In this document: in pieces, positions 19,084-29,463 of the stretch
How positions within the stretch are numbered: the first letter of the stretch is position 1
Layout: each line of letters starts with the position of its first letter
The notes under the pieces: model-generated
What the model was told of the DNA's origin: nothing
What the model saw: the letters and a program-made list of their open reading frames with translations, nothing else
Database searches by the model: none
Translations under genes and position numbers: made by a program
Assembly (NCBI GenBank): GCA_937921775.1
Contig: CAKZUK010000025.1
Coordinates: 42,841-106,840, forward strand
Direction: 5' to 3'
Source of the DNA: an uncultured Saprospiraceae bacterium
Lineage (GTDB): Bacteria; Bacteroidota; Bacteroidia; Chitinophagales; Saprospiraceae
Length of the DNA stretch: 64,000 bases

Positions 19084-19401
19084 TTATTCTTCTTTTTCTA
19101 CAAAAATAAAGACATCCTCGTCTTTCTTTTTCATGTAGTAATGTTCTCGTGCAAATTTTTCTTTATTACCCTCGATATCACGTTTGTCTTCCTTAACTTC
19201 TTTGATTTTATCTTCGTAATAAGTTTTATCGGACTCTAATTCGTTTAAGGTTTTGTTTAGCTTCCATTGCGTCAGAAAGTCGTGTTTGTCAAAAAAAATC
19301 ATCCATGCTGCACCAATTACCAGCACCAGAAAAAACTTATTTTTCAAGGTATCCGGAATATTCCGAGTTATTGGTTTAAATGGATTATTTCTTACTGCCA
19401 T
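19084..19401 (-). CDS. DivIC/FtsB-like septum formation initiator
   Basis: 105-residue bitopic protein with a short cytoplasmic N-terminus, one transmembrane helix (FFLVLVIGAAWMIFF, about residues 23-37) and a periplasmic coiled coil (LNELESDKTYYEDKIKEVK, on to about residue 80). It ends with the EKFAREHYYMKKKDEDVF segment typical of the DivIC/FtsB family. In the divisome FtsB forms a complex with FtsL and FtsQ that activates septal peptidoglycan synthesis. It lies 34 bases downstream of eno, as ftsB follows eno in many bacteria, which supports the call. Whether it should be called FtsB or DivIC is a naming matter. Confidence 0.88.
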   Translation of the reverse strand: MAVRNNPFKPITRNIPDTLKNKFFLVLVIGAAWMIFFDKHDFLTQWKLNKTLNELESDKTYYEDKIKEVKEDKRDIEGNKEKFAREHYYMKKKDEDVFIFVEKEE

Positions 19402-19435
19402 TACTTACTAATTTTCTAAGATCCAGTCCTGAGTA

Positions 19436-20722
<1,287 letters not shown>

Positions 20723-20733
20723 TTAAAGGTGTT

Positions 20734-21885
20734 TTAGTTTGTGGTTTGTTGTTTTATAATTCCTGAAATTACAGGTTCTTTATCTTCATTGATTAACTGT
20801 ATGAACTCATCAAAAAGGTAGCGTGAATCGTGTGGTCCTGGCGATGCTTCAGGGTGATACTGAACAGAAAATGCTTTAGTATTTTTCACACGAATACCTT
20901 CAATGGTTTGATCATTAAGGTTCATATGAGTCACTTCTATTTTATCTTTATTGCTTTCGATAGCATCAGGGCTTACACCAAAACCATGATTTTGGCTAGT
21001 AATTTCACATCTACCTGTTCGAAGATTCTTAACCGGATGATTGATACCTCGGTGACCATTATGCATTTTGTAAGTTGGAATATCAACTGCGCGGGCCAAT
21101 AGTTGATGCCCTAAGCAAATACCAAATAAGGGTTTATCCTCAATTAGGATGGCCTTTGCCGTTTCTACTGCATAATCCATTGCTCCCGGATCGCCAGGGC
21201 CATTAGATAGAAAGTATCCATCAGGGGTCCAATCTTTAATTTCCTGAAAAGGTGTTTGTGCTGGAAATACTTTTAGGTAACAACCTCTTGAGGTCATACA
21301 TTTCAAAATATTCTTTTTAACACCAAAATCAAGAACTGCCACTTTAATAGGCGCATCCGATTCACCAATTAAGTAAGGTTCTTTAGTACTTACCTTAGAA
21401 GCTAATTCAAGCCCCTCCATACTTGGTACTTGGCTCAATTTTTCTTTCAGGACCTCAATTTTATTAATCTCCGAGGATATGATTGCATTCATCGCTCCTT
21501 TATCTCGAATATGACGAACAATTGCTCTAGTGTCTACATCAGATATTCCAACCAGACCTTCTGATTCGAAATAATCCTGAATAGACATATCTGCCAATTG
21601 ACGAGAGTAGTCGTTTGTAAAATTTTTACAAATCAGGCCAGCAATTTTGATGCTTTCTGATTCTGTTTCCATTTGTTTTGTACCATAGTTACCAATGTGT
21701 GCATTGGTAGTGATTAGCATTTGCCCAAAGTAGGAAGGATCAGTAAATATTTCTTGATATCCTGTCATTCCTGTGTTAAAGCAAATTTCACCGGTGGTAG
21801 TACCAATTTTTCCAGCTGCTCGCCCGTGGAAGACGGTACCGTCTTCAAGGAGTAGAATTGCAGCATTTTTTTGAGATTCAGCCAT
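20734..21885 (-). CDS. carA: Carbamoyl phosphate synthase small subunit
   Basis: Glutaminase subunit that feeds ammonia to CarB for pyrimidine and arginine synthesis. The start is set at 21885 (MAESQKNAAILLLEDG); the frame is open to 21930 but those codons overlap the promoter-like element. 383 residues. The N-terminal half carries FNTGMTGYQEIFTDPSY and the C-terminal half is a class I glutamine amidotransferase with Cys257 in FGICLGHQLLA and the His-Glu pair in QYHPEASPGP. SNGPGDPGA forms the oxyanion region. carB is not in the window. eno starts 11 bases downstream. The gene has its own likely promoter and lies after the rplQ terminator. Confidence 0.96.
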   Translation of the reverse strand: MAESQKNAAILLLEDGTVFHGRAAGKIGTTTGEICFNTGMTGYQEIFTDPSYFGQMLITTNAHIGNYGTKQMETESESIKIAGLICKNFTNDYSRQLADMSIQDYFESEGLVGISDVDTRAIVRHIRDKGAMNAIISSEINKIEVLKEKLSQVPSMEGLELASKVSTKEPYLIGESDAPIKVAVLDFGVKKNILKCMTSRGCYLKVFPAQTPFQEIKDWTPDGYFLSNGPGDPGAMDYAVETAKAILIEDKPLFGICLGHQLLARAVDIPTYKMHNGHRGINHPVKNLRTGRCEITSQNHGFGVSPDAIESNKDKIEVTHMNLNDQTIEGIRVKNTKAFSVQYHPEASPGPHDSRYLFDEFIQLINEDKEPVISGIIKQQTTN

Positions 21886-21902
21886 TATATAAAAAGTTTT
21901 GA

Positions 21903-21910
21903 CAAATATA
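21903..21910 (-). promoter_or_regulatory. Likely carA promoter, -7 element TATATTTG
   Basis: Minus-strand TATATTTG matches TAnnTTTG exactly, 18 bases before the carA start, which would leave a very short leader. A clear -33 TTTG is not visible. Confidence 0.45.
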
Positions 21911-22005
21911 AAACTACTAATTGACTTCACCGAACCTGTGGATTACTTTCAGCAATTTTATTGGTTGGATGCTTAATATTCTTCTAAAGTATTAAGTGTA
22001 TGGTA

Positions 22006-22044
22006 CAAAAAAAGCGACCCCAACATATAGTGGAATCGCTTTTT
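22006..22044 (-). terminator. Terminator of the ribosomal superoperon after rplQ
   Basis: Stem AAAAAGCGA/TCGCTTTTT (22036-22044 with 22009-22017) with further GG/CC pairing towards the loop and a long T run on the minus strand, about 30 bases past rplQ. Confidence 0.8.
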
Positions 22045-22075
22045 ATATTTCTAGAAAGAAGTTTTAATCATTTGA

Positions 22076-22579
22076 TTATTCTTCTTCGTCTTTATTAGAT
22101 GCAGTTGCTTTAGCGGCAGTAGCTCCAGCTACTACAGTTGCAGCAGCTTTCTTCTTACCACCTCTTCTGCTACGGCGTTTTTTACCGTCAGCACTTCCAG
22201 TGCCAGTCTTAGGTAGAACCTCATTAAAATCAACAAATTCAATCATCGCCATTTCTGCGCTATCACTTTGACGGAACCCCATCTTAATGATTCGTAAATA
22301 ACCTCCTGGACGATTTGCAATCTTAGGTGAGATGATTTCGAATAATTCCTTTACAGCATCTTTACTGTTTAAATAACTGAATACAACTCTTCGAGAGTGT
22401 GTTGTATTTGTTTTAGATTTAGTAACTAATGGCTCAAGGTGTAATCTTAATGCTTTAGCCTTAGCCAAAGTTGTAAAAATACGTTTGTGTTCAATTAATG
22501 AACCAGACATGTTTTTCAATAAAGCCTTACGATGTCCTACTTTTCTTTTAAGATGGTTAAATTTCTTACCGTGTCTCAT
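22076..22579 (-). CDS. rplQ: Ribosomal protein bL17 with C-terminal extension
   Basis: Large-subunit protein near the polypeptide exit tunnel. It starts [23 protein letters not shown] in family-typical fashion (given here only as a landmark within positions 1-20) and contains [22 protein letters not shown] and [25 protein letters not shown] segments near residues 65-100. At 167 residues it is about 40-50 longer than the compact form. The extra C-terminus (after about residue 118) is low complexity with [18 protein letters not shown] and ends acidic (NKDEEE). Last gene of the superoperon, 126 bases after rpoA, and followed by a terminator. Confidence 0.96.
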   Translation of the reverse strand: MRHGKKFNHLKRKVGHRKALLKNMSGSLIEHKRIFTTLAKAKALRLHLEPLVTKSKTNTTHSRRVVFSYLNSKDAVKELFEIISPKIANRPGGYLRIIKMGFRQSDSAEMAMIEFVDFNEVLPKTGTGSADGKKRRSRRGGKKKAAATVVAGATAAKATASNKDEEE

Positions 22580-22666
22580 CTTTTTTAGATTTTAAATTGT
22601 CTTTAAATAATGACGTTAGCTTCGCGGCACTTTGGGTCAATTGACTTGTTGGTATCCGCATTTGTT

Positions 22667-22683
22667 GACTATTTTGAATAGTC
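22667..22683 (-). repeat. Small hairpin in the rpoA-rplQ gap
   Basis: Perfect 7-bp inverted repeat GACTATT-TTG-AATAGTC in the 126-base gap between rpoA and rplQ. No T run follows. Confidence 0.4.
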
Positions 22684-22705
22684 TTATAAGTTACGAGTCA
22701 GACGA

Positions 22706-23704
22706 TTAGTCTTCGTCAAGTTTATACTTAGATAGATCCATTCCGAAAGTAAGACCTTTATCTTGTAGTAGTTCTTCGATTTCTACTAAAGACTTCTTAC
22801 CAAAGTTTCTGAACTTCAATAATTCGTGCGTATCGTAGCGAACCATTTCAGCAAGTGTATTAATTTTTGCTGCTTTCAAACAGTTGTAAGCACGAACTGA
22901 TAAGTCAAGATCTTCAAGAGAAGTCTTCAACAACTTACGCATGTGTAAGATGTGCTCATCAACGATACTATCTTCACTACTTCCAACTTCGTCGAATGTA
23001 ATATTTTCATCAGTGATCAACATTAAGTGTTGAATCATGATTCTAGAAGCTTCTTTGATGGCATCTTCTGGATGAATAGTACCGTCAGTTTTAACTTCGA
23101 TCGTTAATTTTTCATAATCAGTACGTTGACCAACACGAGTGTTAGCTACCTGATAAGCAACATTTTTAATCGGCGTGTAAATAGCATCGATTGGAATAAC
23201 ACCAATTGGTGCATCTTTAGGCAGATTTTCATCTGAAGGAACATATCCACGTCCTTTTGTAATAGTCAATTCCATTTCAAGGTTAACGAAAGGTTCCATG
23301 CTACAGATGATCAAGTCTGGGTTCATGATTTTGAACACGTTAGTGTGCTCCTCAATATCACCAGCTTTGAATCCTTCCTTACCACTGATAGTAAGGTATA
23401 TTTTTTCGGAAGTAACTTCTTCCTCAGAAATCAATTGCTTGATTCTTACTTGCTTAAGGTTTAGGATAATGTCTACGACATCTTCGACTACACCTCGGAT
23501 TGTAGAAAATTCGTGTTCTACACCAGCTATACGGATAGCAGATATTGCGTGACCTTCCAAAGAAGAAAGGAGTACACGTCTAAGAGAGTTCCCTACTGTC
23601 TGTCCAAAACCTGGCTCTAAAGGTTTGAATTCGAACGTACCTTCAAAGTCAGTTGCCTTTTGTAAAAGAATTTTGTCTGGCTTCTGGAAATTTAAAATGC
23701 TCAT
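22706..23704 (-). CDS. rpoA: RNA polymerase alpha subunit
   Basis: Alpha subunit that nucleates RNA polymerase assembly and contacts regulators and upstream promoter DNA. 332 residues, normal length. The N-terminal dimerisation domain includes EPGFGQTVGNSLRRVLLSS, the 45-loop region HEFSTIRGVVEDVVDI, and the VGQRTDYEKLTIEVKTDG segment. The C-terminal domain (from about residue 250) has the helix-hairpin-helix segments LSVRAYNCLKAAKINTLAE and FRNFGKKSLVEIEELL. It follows rpsD after 122 bases that hold a strong hairpin, unusual because rpsD and rpoA are often close together. Confidence 0.97.
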   Translation of the reverse strand: MSILNFQKPDKILLQKATDFEGTFEFKPLEPGFGQTVGNSLRRVLLSSLEGHAISAIRIAGVEHEFSTIRGVVEDVVDIILNLKQVRIKQLISEEEVTSEKIYLTISGKEGFKAGDIEEHTNVFKIMNPDLIICSMEPFVNLEMELTITKGRGYVPSDENLPKDAPIGVIPIDAIYTPIKNVAYQVANTRVGQRTDYEKLTIEVKTDGTIHPEDAIKEASRIMIQHLMLITDENITFDEVGSSEDSIVDEHILHMRKLLKTSLEDLDLSVRAYNCLKAAKINTLAEMVRYDTHELLKFRNFGKKSLVEIEELLQDKGLTFGMDLSKYKLDED

Positions 23705-23780
23705 ACGCGATGTGATTCTTTAGAGAAGAGTAAGTTAATAAAGTACAACTCTGATGGTTGCTTCTCAATAGTTTAATACA

Positions 23781-23812
23781 ATTGCCTGAGTTAAATGAAT
23801 AACTCAGGCGAT
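23781..23812 (-). repeat. Hairpin in the rpsD-rpoA gap
   Basis: 12-bp near-perfect stem (23781-23792 with 23801-23812, 8-base loop) between rpsD and rpoA. The T run is on the plus-strand side, so for the operon transcript this is a hairpin without a terminator tail. Confidence 0.6.
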
Positions 23813-23826
23813 TGTTTTTTTTATGA

Positions 23827-24438
23827 TTACTTAGAGTAAAGTTCGACGATTAGCTGTTCGTTAATCTTTTCAGGAACTTGATCTCTTTGAGGAGCTTCTA
23901 GGAAGGTACCTTCCATTCTGTCCTTATTGAATTCAAGCCATCCAAAGTTACGAACGTCAGATTTACTGGAAACGTTATCTCTGATTATTTCCATGTGCTG
24001 AGATTTAGCTCTTACAGCGACTTTGTCACCAGGAGTAAGAATAGCAGAAGGAATATTAGTAACAACACCGTTAACGATGATGTGTTTGTGAGAGACTAAT
24101 TGACGAGCTGCTCTTCTTGTTGGAGCGATGCCCAAACGGAAGATAGTGTTGTCTAATCGAGATTCTAACATTTGAATTAATATCTCACCAGTAACACCAC
24201 TTTTTCTAGTTGCTCTTTCAAACATGTTTCGAAACTGACGCTCTAGAACACCATAAGTGTACTTAGCTTTCTGCTTTTCTTTCAATTGAAGTGCATAATC
24301 AGAAGACTGACGTCTTCTTCTAGAATTACCATGTTGACCAGGGCGATATTTCTTTTTGTCAAAAGCTTTATCAAAACCAAAAATTGGTTCTCCAAGTGCT
24401 CTTGCTTTTTTAGATGTAGGTCCAGTATATCTTGCCAT
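23827..24438 (-). CDS. rpsD: Ribosomal protein uS4
   Basis: Primary 16S rRNA-binding protein that starts small-subunit assembly. 203 residues, normal. It begins [17 protein letters not shown], has the [19 protein letters not shown] segment, and carries the S4 RNA-binding domain ([19 protein letters not shown], then [13 protein letters not shown]). The N-terminal zinc-binding Cys cluster present in some bacteria is absent, so this is the Cys-less form. It lies 49 bases after rpsK. In E. coli uS4 represses the alpha operon, but no matching pseudoknot was checked here. Confidence 0.97.
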   Translation of the reverse strand: MARYTGPTSKKARALGEPIFGFDKAFDKKKYRPGQHGNSRRRRQSSDYALQLKEKQKAKYTYGVLERQFRNMFERATRKSGVTGEILIQMLESRLDNTIFRLGIAPTRRAARQLVSHKHIIVNGVVTNIPSAILTPGDKVAVRAKSQHMEIIRDNVSSKSDVRNFGWLEFNKDRMEGTFLEAPQRDQVPEKINEQLIVELYSK

Positions 24439-24487
24439 TTTTTTAGACTATATTTTTATCAAGGAATAAGATCAAGTACGAGTTGAT

Positions 24488-24871
24488 CTAAACTCTTCTT
24501 CTTTTTGGTGGGCGACAGCCGTTGTGTGGAACAGGCGTTACGTCACGGATTTTAGAAACTTTAATTCCAGCAACGTCAATTGCTCTGATAGCAGCTTCAC
24601 GTCCAGCTCCTGGTCCACGAACCAAAGCTTCACAAGTTCTCATACCTGCATCATAAGCAACTCTCGCAGCATCAGATGCAGCCATCTGAGCAGCATAAGG
24701 AGTATTTTTCTTAGAGCCTCTAAAACCAGCTTTACCAGCAGAAGCCCATGAAATTACCTGTCCTTGCTTGTTGCAGATAGATATGATGATATTGTTGAAG
24801 GTAGCCTGGATATATACCAAGCCTTCCGGATCAACTTTTACTTTTCTTTTCTTTTTAGTATCCTTTGCCAT
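24488..24871 (-). CDS. rpsK: Ribosomal protein uS11
   Basis: Small-subunit platform protein contacting the mRNA exit region. 127 residues. It contains the conserved [35 protein letters not shown] and the signature [15 protein letters not shown], and ends with [13 protein letters not shown]. The N-terminus is short and lysine-rich. It lies 42 bases after rpsM and 49 before rpsD, in the usual alpha-operon order. Confidence 0.97.
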   Translation of the reverse strand: MAKDTKKKRKVKVDPEGLVYIQATFNNIIISICNKQGQVISWASAGKAGFRGSKKNTPYAAQMAASDAARVAYDAGMRTCEALVRGPGAGREAAIRAIDVAGIKVSKIRDVTPVPHNGCRPPKRRRV

Positions 24872-24913
24872 AATGGTTAAGCTATTTTGGAAAGTGGGTA
24901 GTACCTACCTAGA

Positions 24914-25291
24914 TTATTTAGTTGCTTTCTTCTTGTTTGCTACAGTCTTACGTTTTCCTTTACGGGTACGTGCGTTAGTTTGTGTACGCTGACCTCTTAA
25001 AGGAAGTCCTTTTCTATGACGCAAACCACGATAGCAACCGATATCCATCAAACGTTTGATGTTAAGCTGTACTTCAGATCTTAATTGACCTTCAACTTTA
25101 TGTTCGTTCTGAATAATGGTAACGATAGATCGAATGTTTTCATCCGTCCAGTCATTAACTTTAGTGTTTGGATCAATGCTTGATTGCTCAAGGATTTGTC
25201 CGGCAGTAGTTGTTCCTATCCCATAGATATAGGTTAAGCCAACAATACCTCTTTTATTTTTTGGTAAATCATTACCTGCTATACGAGCCAT
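24914..25291 (-). CDS. rpsM: Ribosomal protein uS13
   Basis: Small-subunit head protein that forms intersubunit bridges and touches P-site tRNA through its tail. 125 residues. It begins [19 protein letters not shown], includes [14 protein letters not shown], and has the conserved [18 protein letters not shown] followed by [17 protein letters not shown]. It follows rpmJ after 47 bases. Confidence 0.97.
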   Translation of the reverse strand: MARIAGNDLPKNKRGIVGLTYIYGIGTTTAGQILEQSSIDPNTKVNDWTDENIRSIVTIIQNEHKVEGQLRSEVQLNIKRLMDIGCYRGLRHRKGLPLRGQRTQTNARTRKGKRKTVANKKKATK

Positions 25292-25338
25292 TCTTAAGAA
25301 GATTTACTAAGTTTCTTAAAATAAAAATTCAGCAATGT

Positions 25339-25455
25339 CTATCCTTGACGTTGCTTAAATTTTGGATTTTTCTTGTTAATTACATACAACCTTCCTTTTC
25401 TTCGGACGATTTTACAATCTGTTGTACGTTTTTTGATTGATGCTCTTACTTTCAT
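25339..25455 (-). CDS. rpmJ: Ribosomal protein bL36, Cys-poor form
   Basis: 38-residue large-subunit protein, read directly from 25455 to the TAG at 25339-25341. The sequence begins [20 protein letters not shown], then [18 protein letters not shown]. Only one cysteine remains (Cys14) where zinc-binding bL36 has a CxxC...C...H set, so this is the zinc-independent type. It lies seven bases after infA and 47 before rpsM, the usual infA-rpmJ-rpsM order. Confidence 0.95.
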   Translation of the reverse strand: MKVRASIKKRTTDCKIVRRKGRLYVINKKNPKFKQRQG

Positions 25456-25462
25456 AAAGCTA

Positions 25463-25681
25463 TTATTTATATCTGTATATTATACGGCCCCGAGTCAAAT
25501 CATAAGGCGACATTTCTACTGCTACTTTGTCTCCTGGAAGGATACGGATGTAGTGCATGCGCATTTTTCCTGAAATGGTAGCTACAATTTTATGGTCGTT
25601 TTGCAACCGCACCCTAAACATTGCGTTAGATAGAGCTTCCTCTATAATGCCATCTTGTTTTATTAATTCTTGTTTAGCCAT
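25463..25681 (-). CDS. infA: Translation initiation factor IF-1
   Basis: 72-residue OB-fold protein that binds the ribosomal A site during initiation. It starts [20 protein letters not shown] and contains [20 protein letters not shown] and [19 protein letters not shown], ending GRIIYRYK. It is normal in length. A perfect -7 promoter element lies just upstream, in the 190-base gap after map, so infA-rpmJ-rpsM and beyond may have their own promoter. Confidence 0.97.
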   Translation of the reverse strand: MAKQELIKQDGIIEEALSNAMFRVRLQNDHKIVATISGKMRMHYIRILPGDKVAVEMSPYDLTRGRIIYRYK

Positions 25682-25699
25682 ATTTTAAAATTCGGTGTG

Positions 25700-25707
25700 C
25701 AAAGATA
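25700..25707 (-). promoter_or_regulatory. Likely infA promoter, -7 element TATCTTTG
   Basis: Minus-strand TATCTTTGC matches the Bacteroidota -7 consensus, 18 bases before the infA start. The -33 element is not obvious. Its position would split the superoperon after map. Confidence 0.5.
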
Positions 25708-25871
25708 CAAATTATCAAGTACTTTTCCTTCCATTTTGGGAAAAAAATCGTAATAATTCTAATTATCCTTGTAATTAAGGCTTTTTCGTTGATTTTTAAG
25801 CCTTTATAGCTTGTAAATCTTTGAAAAGCGTCTCGTTTTATATCTAATTCTCTTAGTATATAAGAGGTTTT

Positions 25872-26699
25872 CTATCCTTGAATTATTTCTGATTTCTTTA
25901 GTGCAACTGCCTTTACATTCGCATTTTTAGCAATTGCTTCTTCAATTATTATATGGTTCGACAAAATGTCTGGGCCACTTTTTCTTACTGCGATAGTATG
26001 CTCGAAATGCGCTGATGGTAATTTATCTTTCGAGATAATTGTCCATCCATCATCTGATTGACGTACTTCCTTAGCTCCTAGGTTTACCATTGGTTCGATA
26101 GCAATGACTAAACCATCCTGTAGTTTTGCCCCTCTGCCTCTTTTACCATAGTTTGGCACCTCTGGTGACTCGTGAAGGCTTCTTCCTAAACCATGCCCTA
26201 CAAGTTCTCTTACTACGCCGTATGGGTGTGTCTTTTCGCAATAATCTTGTACAGCAAATCCAATATCTCCAATTCTATTACCTACTCTTGCTGCATTAAT
26301 TCCCATATAGAGTGAAGTTTTGGTTACCCTCAACAATTCCATTGTTTCCTCTGCTACATCGCCTAGAGCAAAAGTATAAGCCGCATCTCCATAAAAGTCA
26401 TTCATAAATGACCCACAGTCTACAGATACTACGTCTCCGCCCTTAAAGACCTCTTTTGTTGGAATTCCGTGTACAACACCTTCATTTACTGAAATACAAA
26501 GTGTAGCAGGAAATCCCCGATAACCTTTAAAGCCAGGTACTGCGTTATGATCACGAATTAGTTGTTCGGCCTCTTTATCTATCTCTTCTCCAGTCATGCC
26601 TGGCTTGATCATACCAGCGACGTGTGTTAAAGCCTTACAAACCAGTAAGCAGCTTTGTCTGATTAATTCAATTTCTTCGTCTGTCTTGTAGTAGATCAT
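25872..26699 (-). CDS. map: Methionine aminopeptidase, type I
   Basis: Removes N-terminal methionine from new proteins in the cytoplasm. 275 residues, slightly longer than the usual 250-264 because of a C-terminal tail (IIIEEAIAKNANVKAVALKK). Metal ligands are visible in VDCGSFMNDFYGDAAYTF (two Asp), GHGLGRSLHE (His), AIEPMVN (Glu) and AHFEHTIAV (Glu region). The substrate His lies in NEGVVHGIP. No zinc-finger extension at the N-terminus. It follows secY after 108 bases that contain a long hairpin. Confidence 0.96.
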   Translation of the reverse strand: MIYYKTDEEIELIRQSCLLVCKALTHVAGMIKPGMTGEEIDKEAEQLIRDHNAVPGFKGYRGFPATLCISVNEGVVHGIPTKEVFKGGDVVSVDCGSFMNDFYGDAAYTFALGDVAEETMELLRVTKTSLYMGINAARVGNRIGDIGFAVQDYCEKTHPYGVVRELVGHGLGRSLHESPEVPNYGKRGRGAKLQDGLVIAIEPMVNLGAKEVRQSDDGWTIISKDKLPSAHFEHTIAVRKSGPDILSNHIIIEEAIAKNANVKAVALKKSEIIQG

Positions 26700-26724
26700 A
26701 TTAAAACAAATCAGTAAAAATGAT

Positions 26725-26767
26725 AAAAGGATTGTTTAATAACTTTGGGTTATTAGACAATCCTTTT
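26725..26767 (-). repeat. 19-bp hairpin between secY and map
   Basis: Arms 26749-26767 and 26725-26743 pair with one mismatch around a 5-base loop. On the minus strand an ATTTTTA stretch follows shortly, so it may be a partial terminator or attenuator. Confidence 0.65.
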
Positions 26768-26807
26768 AAAAGATTATTTTATGTGTGTATTGTTGTACGA
26801 GCTCGCA

Positions 26808-28166
26808 TTACATGCTTGCTCCAATACCTTGTACACCACTCTTTCCTTTCAGCTTACCTGATTTAACTAATCCGTCATACTTTCGCATCAACAAGTAGCT
26901 TTCAATTTGCTGTAAAGTATCAAGTACAACACCTACTAAGATAAGTAGAGACGTTCCACCAAAGAATAGTGCAAAAGCAAGGTTAACACCAAATGCTGCT
27001 GCGAAAGCAGGCAAGATGGCAATCGCTGCCAAGAAAATAGAACCCGGTAATGTAATTCTGGTTGTAACTGAATCGATAAACTCAGCTGTATTCTTTCCTG
27101 GTTTAATACCTGGTATAAATGCATTTTGGCGTTTTAAGTACTCTGAATACTGCTGTGGGTTTACCATAAGAGCAGTATAGATATAAGTAAAAAGAACAAC
27201 CAAGATGAAATAAACAATATTGTATGGAGCAGAAGTAAAGTCATTCATGCTCGCTAAAAGAGTTGAACCAGTACCAGCTCCATCGCTTCCAGCCATAAAC
27301 TGTAACAAATAAGCAGGTAAGAACATGATTGCTTGAGCAAAGATGATAGGCATTACTCCCGATGCGTTTAATTTAACAGGGATATAATCTCTGTTTCCAG
27401 CAGCAGGCATTGCGTTAGCGCCACGGCCTACCACACGTTTAGCGAATTGGATAGGAATACGACGAACTGCCTGAACAATCATTACAGTAGCTAAGATAAC
27501 TACAAATAAAGCTGCCATTTCGAGAACGAATGCTAAACCGAATTGGTTGGTGAATTCGTAAACAAGCGCGCCTGGAAGTGTAGCGATGATACCAATCATA
27601 ATCAATAATGAAATACCATTGCCAATTCCTTTATCAGTAATCCGTTCACCCAGCCACATCGCAAAGATGGTACCTGTAGAAAGGATAATGATGTTAGAGA
27701 ACCAGAATATAGATTTAGGTACAGTTGGATCAACTGCTCCCTGACTGATTATATAAGTAAGATATGCTCCTCCCTGAACGAGAGTAATAGCAACTGTAAG
27801 TAAGCGAGTGATCTGAGTAATTTTCTTACGTCCAGATTCTCCTTCTCTCTGCTGCAAACGCTGAAAATAAGGTACAGCAAAACCAAGAAGCTGTATAATA
27901 ATCGATGCGGTGATATAAGGCATAATACCTAATGCAAATATTGCTGCTTTGTTGAAAGCACCACCAGTAAACATATTGATCAAGCCGAAAAGGTCATTAC
28001 CACCTCCAGAAGAGGTAGCATTTTCCAGTACTGCAGGCACTACGCCTGGTAGAACAACAAAACATCCAAATCTATACACCATTAGAATACCAAGTGTAAA
28101 AAGGATTCGGTCTCTGAGTTCTTTAATCTTCCAAATGTTCTTGAGCGTCGTTATAAACTTCTTCAT
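26808..28166 (-). CDS. secY: Protein translocase subunit SecY
   Basis: Channel-forming subunit of the Sec translocon in the inner membrane. 452 residues with ten predicted membrane helices. Landmarks are the N-terminal KELRDRILFTLGILMVYRFG, the plug/TM2 region GGAFNKAAIFALGIMPYITAS, the QREGESGRKKI cytoplasmic loop, and the C-terminal FIPGIKPGKNTAEFIDSVT. It exports the many Sec-dependent precursors, including T9SS cargo. It follows rplO after five bases, the universal spc-operon neighbour. Confidence 0.97.
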   Translation of the reverse strand: MKKFITTLKNIWKIKELRDRILFTLGILMVYRFGCFVVLPGVVPAVLENATSSGGGNDLFGLINMFTGGAFNKAAIFALGIMPYITASIIIQLLGFAVPYFQRLQQREGESGRKKITQITRLLTVAITLVQGGAYLTYIISQGAVDPTVPKSIFWFSNIIILSTGTIFAMWLGERITDKGIGNGISLLIMIGIIATLPGALVYEFTNQFGLAFVLEMAALFVVILATVMIVQAVRRIPIQFAKRVVGRGANAMPAAGNRDYIPVKLNASGVMPIIFAQAIMFLPAYLLQFMAGSDGAGTGSTLLASMNDFTSAPYNIVYFILVVLFTYIYTALMVNPQQYSEYLKRQNAFIPGIKPGKNTAEFIDSVTTRITLPGSIFLAAIAILPAFAAAFGVNLAFALFFGGTSLLILVGVVLDTLQQIESYLLMRKYDGLVKSGKLKGKSGVQGIGASM

Positions 28167-28171
28167 TGTTG

Positions 28172-28624
28172 TTACTTAGTTACAAGGTTTATTGTCCCCC
28201 CCTGAGCTTCGATAGCTTCTTTAGCTTTTGCAGAATAGGCATGAGCAGTAACAGCCAATTTGCAATTTAGTTCTCCGTTTGCTAGTATTTTAATTTTTTC
28301 TTTCTTTTTTACGATGCCATTTGCTACAAGGCTATCAAGATCAATACTGGTCAAGTTGAACTTGTCAGAAATTTCTTGAAGTCGTTTCAAGTTAATCGCC
28401 ACGTATTCAACGCGGTTGATGTTTTTGAAACCTCTTTTAGGCAAACGCATTTGAAGTGGCATTTGTCCTCCTTCAAACGCACGTTTTCTGCTATATCCTG
28501 ATCTAGACTTTTGTCCGTTGTGTCCACGAGTAGATGTGCCACCATGACCAGATCCCTGTCCTCTACCAATACGCTTAGGATTTTTAGTAGATCCTTTTGC
28601 AGGTTTTAAGTTATGTAATTCCAT
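28172..28624 (-). CDS. rplO: Ribosomal protein uL15
   Basis: 150-residue late-assembly protein of the large subunit. The glycine-rich N-terminus MELHNLKPAKGSTKNPKRIG leads into GRGQGSGHGGTSTRGHNGQK, a family hallmark, and the body has FEGGQMPLQMRLPKRGF. Usual length. It lies 50 bases after rpmD and five bases before secY. Confidence 0.97.
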   Translation of the reverse strand: MELHNLKPAKGSTKNPKRIGRGQGSGHGGTSTRGHNGQKSRSGYSRKRAFEGGQMPLQMRLPKRGFKNINRVEYVAINLKRLQEISDKFNLTSIDLDSLVANGIVKKKEKIKILANGELNCKLAVTAHAYSAKAKEAIEAQGGTINLVTK

Positions 28625-28674
28625 TTTAAGAATTGCTTTTGACTATGTTGGAATAATATGATACGTTATACTTA

Positions 28675-28854
28675 CTACAATTGTTCCACTTTTATTAAGT
28701 GGTTTACCTTATGGATCATACCCATGATTTGTGGTGTACCTTCGTGTACAGCACTACCATTGATCTTTCTAAGGCCTAGAGCTTTTAGCGTATCTTTCTG
28801 ACGACGTGAGCGGTCGATGCCGCTCTTAATTTGTGTAACTTTTACTTTACCCAT
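28675..28854 (-). CDS. rpmD: Ribosomal protein uL30
   Basis: 59-residue large-subunit protein, read directly from the ATG at 28854 to the TAG at 28675-28677. It begins MGKVKVTQIKSGIDRSRRQK and continues DTLKALGLRKINGSAVHE, with MGMIHKVNHLIKVEQL at the end. Family motifs LGLRK and the N-terminal VTQIKS strand are clear. It sits between rpsE and rplO, the standard position. Confidence 0.94.
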   Translation of the reverse strand: MGKVKVTQIKSGIDRSRRQKDTLKALGLRKINGSAVHEGTPQIMGMIHKVNHLIKVEQL

Positions 28855-28908
28855 GATTATTGAATATAAGGGGTTTTCAAAATTGTAGTAAGCCTGAAGC
28901 CAACTGTT

Positions 28909-29430
28909 TTATTCTTCTCCGAACAATTTCTGCATAGAAATGTTTCGGTCTTTTGCTACTTGCATTGGGCTACGCAACTTTAATAAAGCATCCATAGTTG
29001 CTTTAACAACGTTGTGCGGGTTAGAAGAGCCTTGTGACTTAGCCAATACGTTTTGTACACCAGCACTCTCCAAAACAGCACGCATAGCACCACCAGCGAT
29101 TACTCCAGTACCTTCAGATGCAGGTTTGATTAATACCTTACCAGCTCCATACTTACCTTTTTGCTCGTGTGGGATAGTTCCTTTGTAAAGAGGTACTTTA
29201 ATCAGGTTCTTCTTTGCATCATCTACTGCCTTAGCAATTGATTCTGATACATCACGTGCTTTTCCAAGTCCGTGACCAACAGTACCTTTTCCATCACCAA
29301 CTACTACGATTGCTGCAAAACTAAAAGTACGTCCACCTTTGGTTACCTTGGCAACACGGTTAAGGTTTACTACCTTTTCTTTAAGCTCCTGATCAGCTGG
29401 CTTAATTCTGTTGTTTGATTTTCTTTCCAT
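28909..29430 (-). CDS. rpsE: Ribosomal protein uS5
   Basis: Small-subunit protein with roles in decoding accuracy and mRNA unwinding. 173 residues. The double-stranded RNA-binding N-domain has [20 protein letters not shown] and [19 protein letters not shown]. The C-domain has [21 protein letters not shown] and [21 protein letters not shown], all conserved. It starts 136 bases after rplR, an unusually long gap that contains a long hairpin. Confidence 0.97.
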   Translation of the reverse strand: MERKSNNRIKPADQELKEKVVNLNRVAKVTKGGRTFSFAAIVVVGDGKGTVGHGLGKARDVSESIAKAVDDAKKNLIKVPLYKGTIPHEQKGKYGAGKVLIKPASEGTGVIAGGAMRAVLESAGVQNVLAKSQGSSNPHNVVKATMDALLKLRSPMQVAKDRNISMQKLFGEE

Positions 29431-29463
29431 TATCTTTTCTAATTGTATTACACAAAAAATAAT

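Noticed and set aside
23781..23820. Plus-strand intrinsic terminator (stem plus T8)
   Set aside because: No plus-strand gene ends here; the hairpin is relevant only to the minus-strand rpsD-rpoA transcript, where the T run is on the wrong side.
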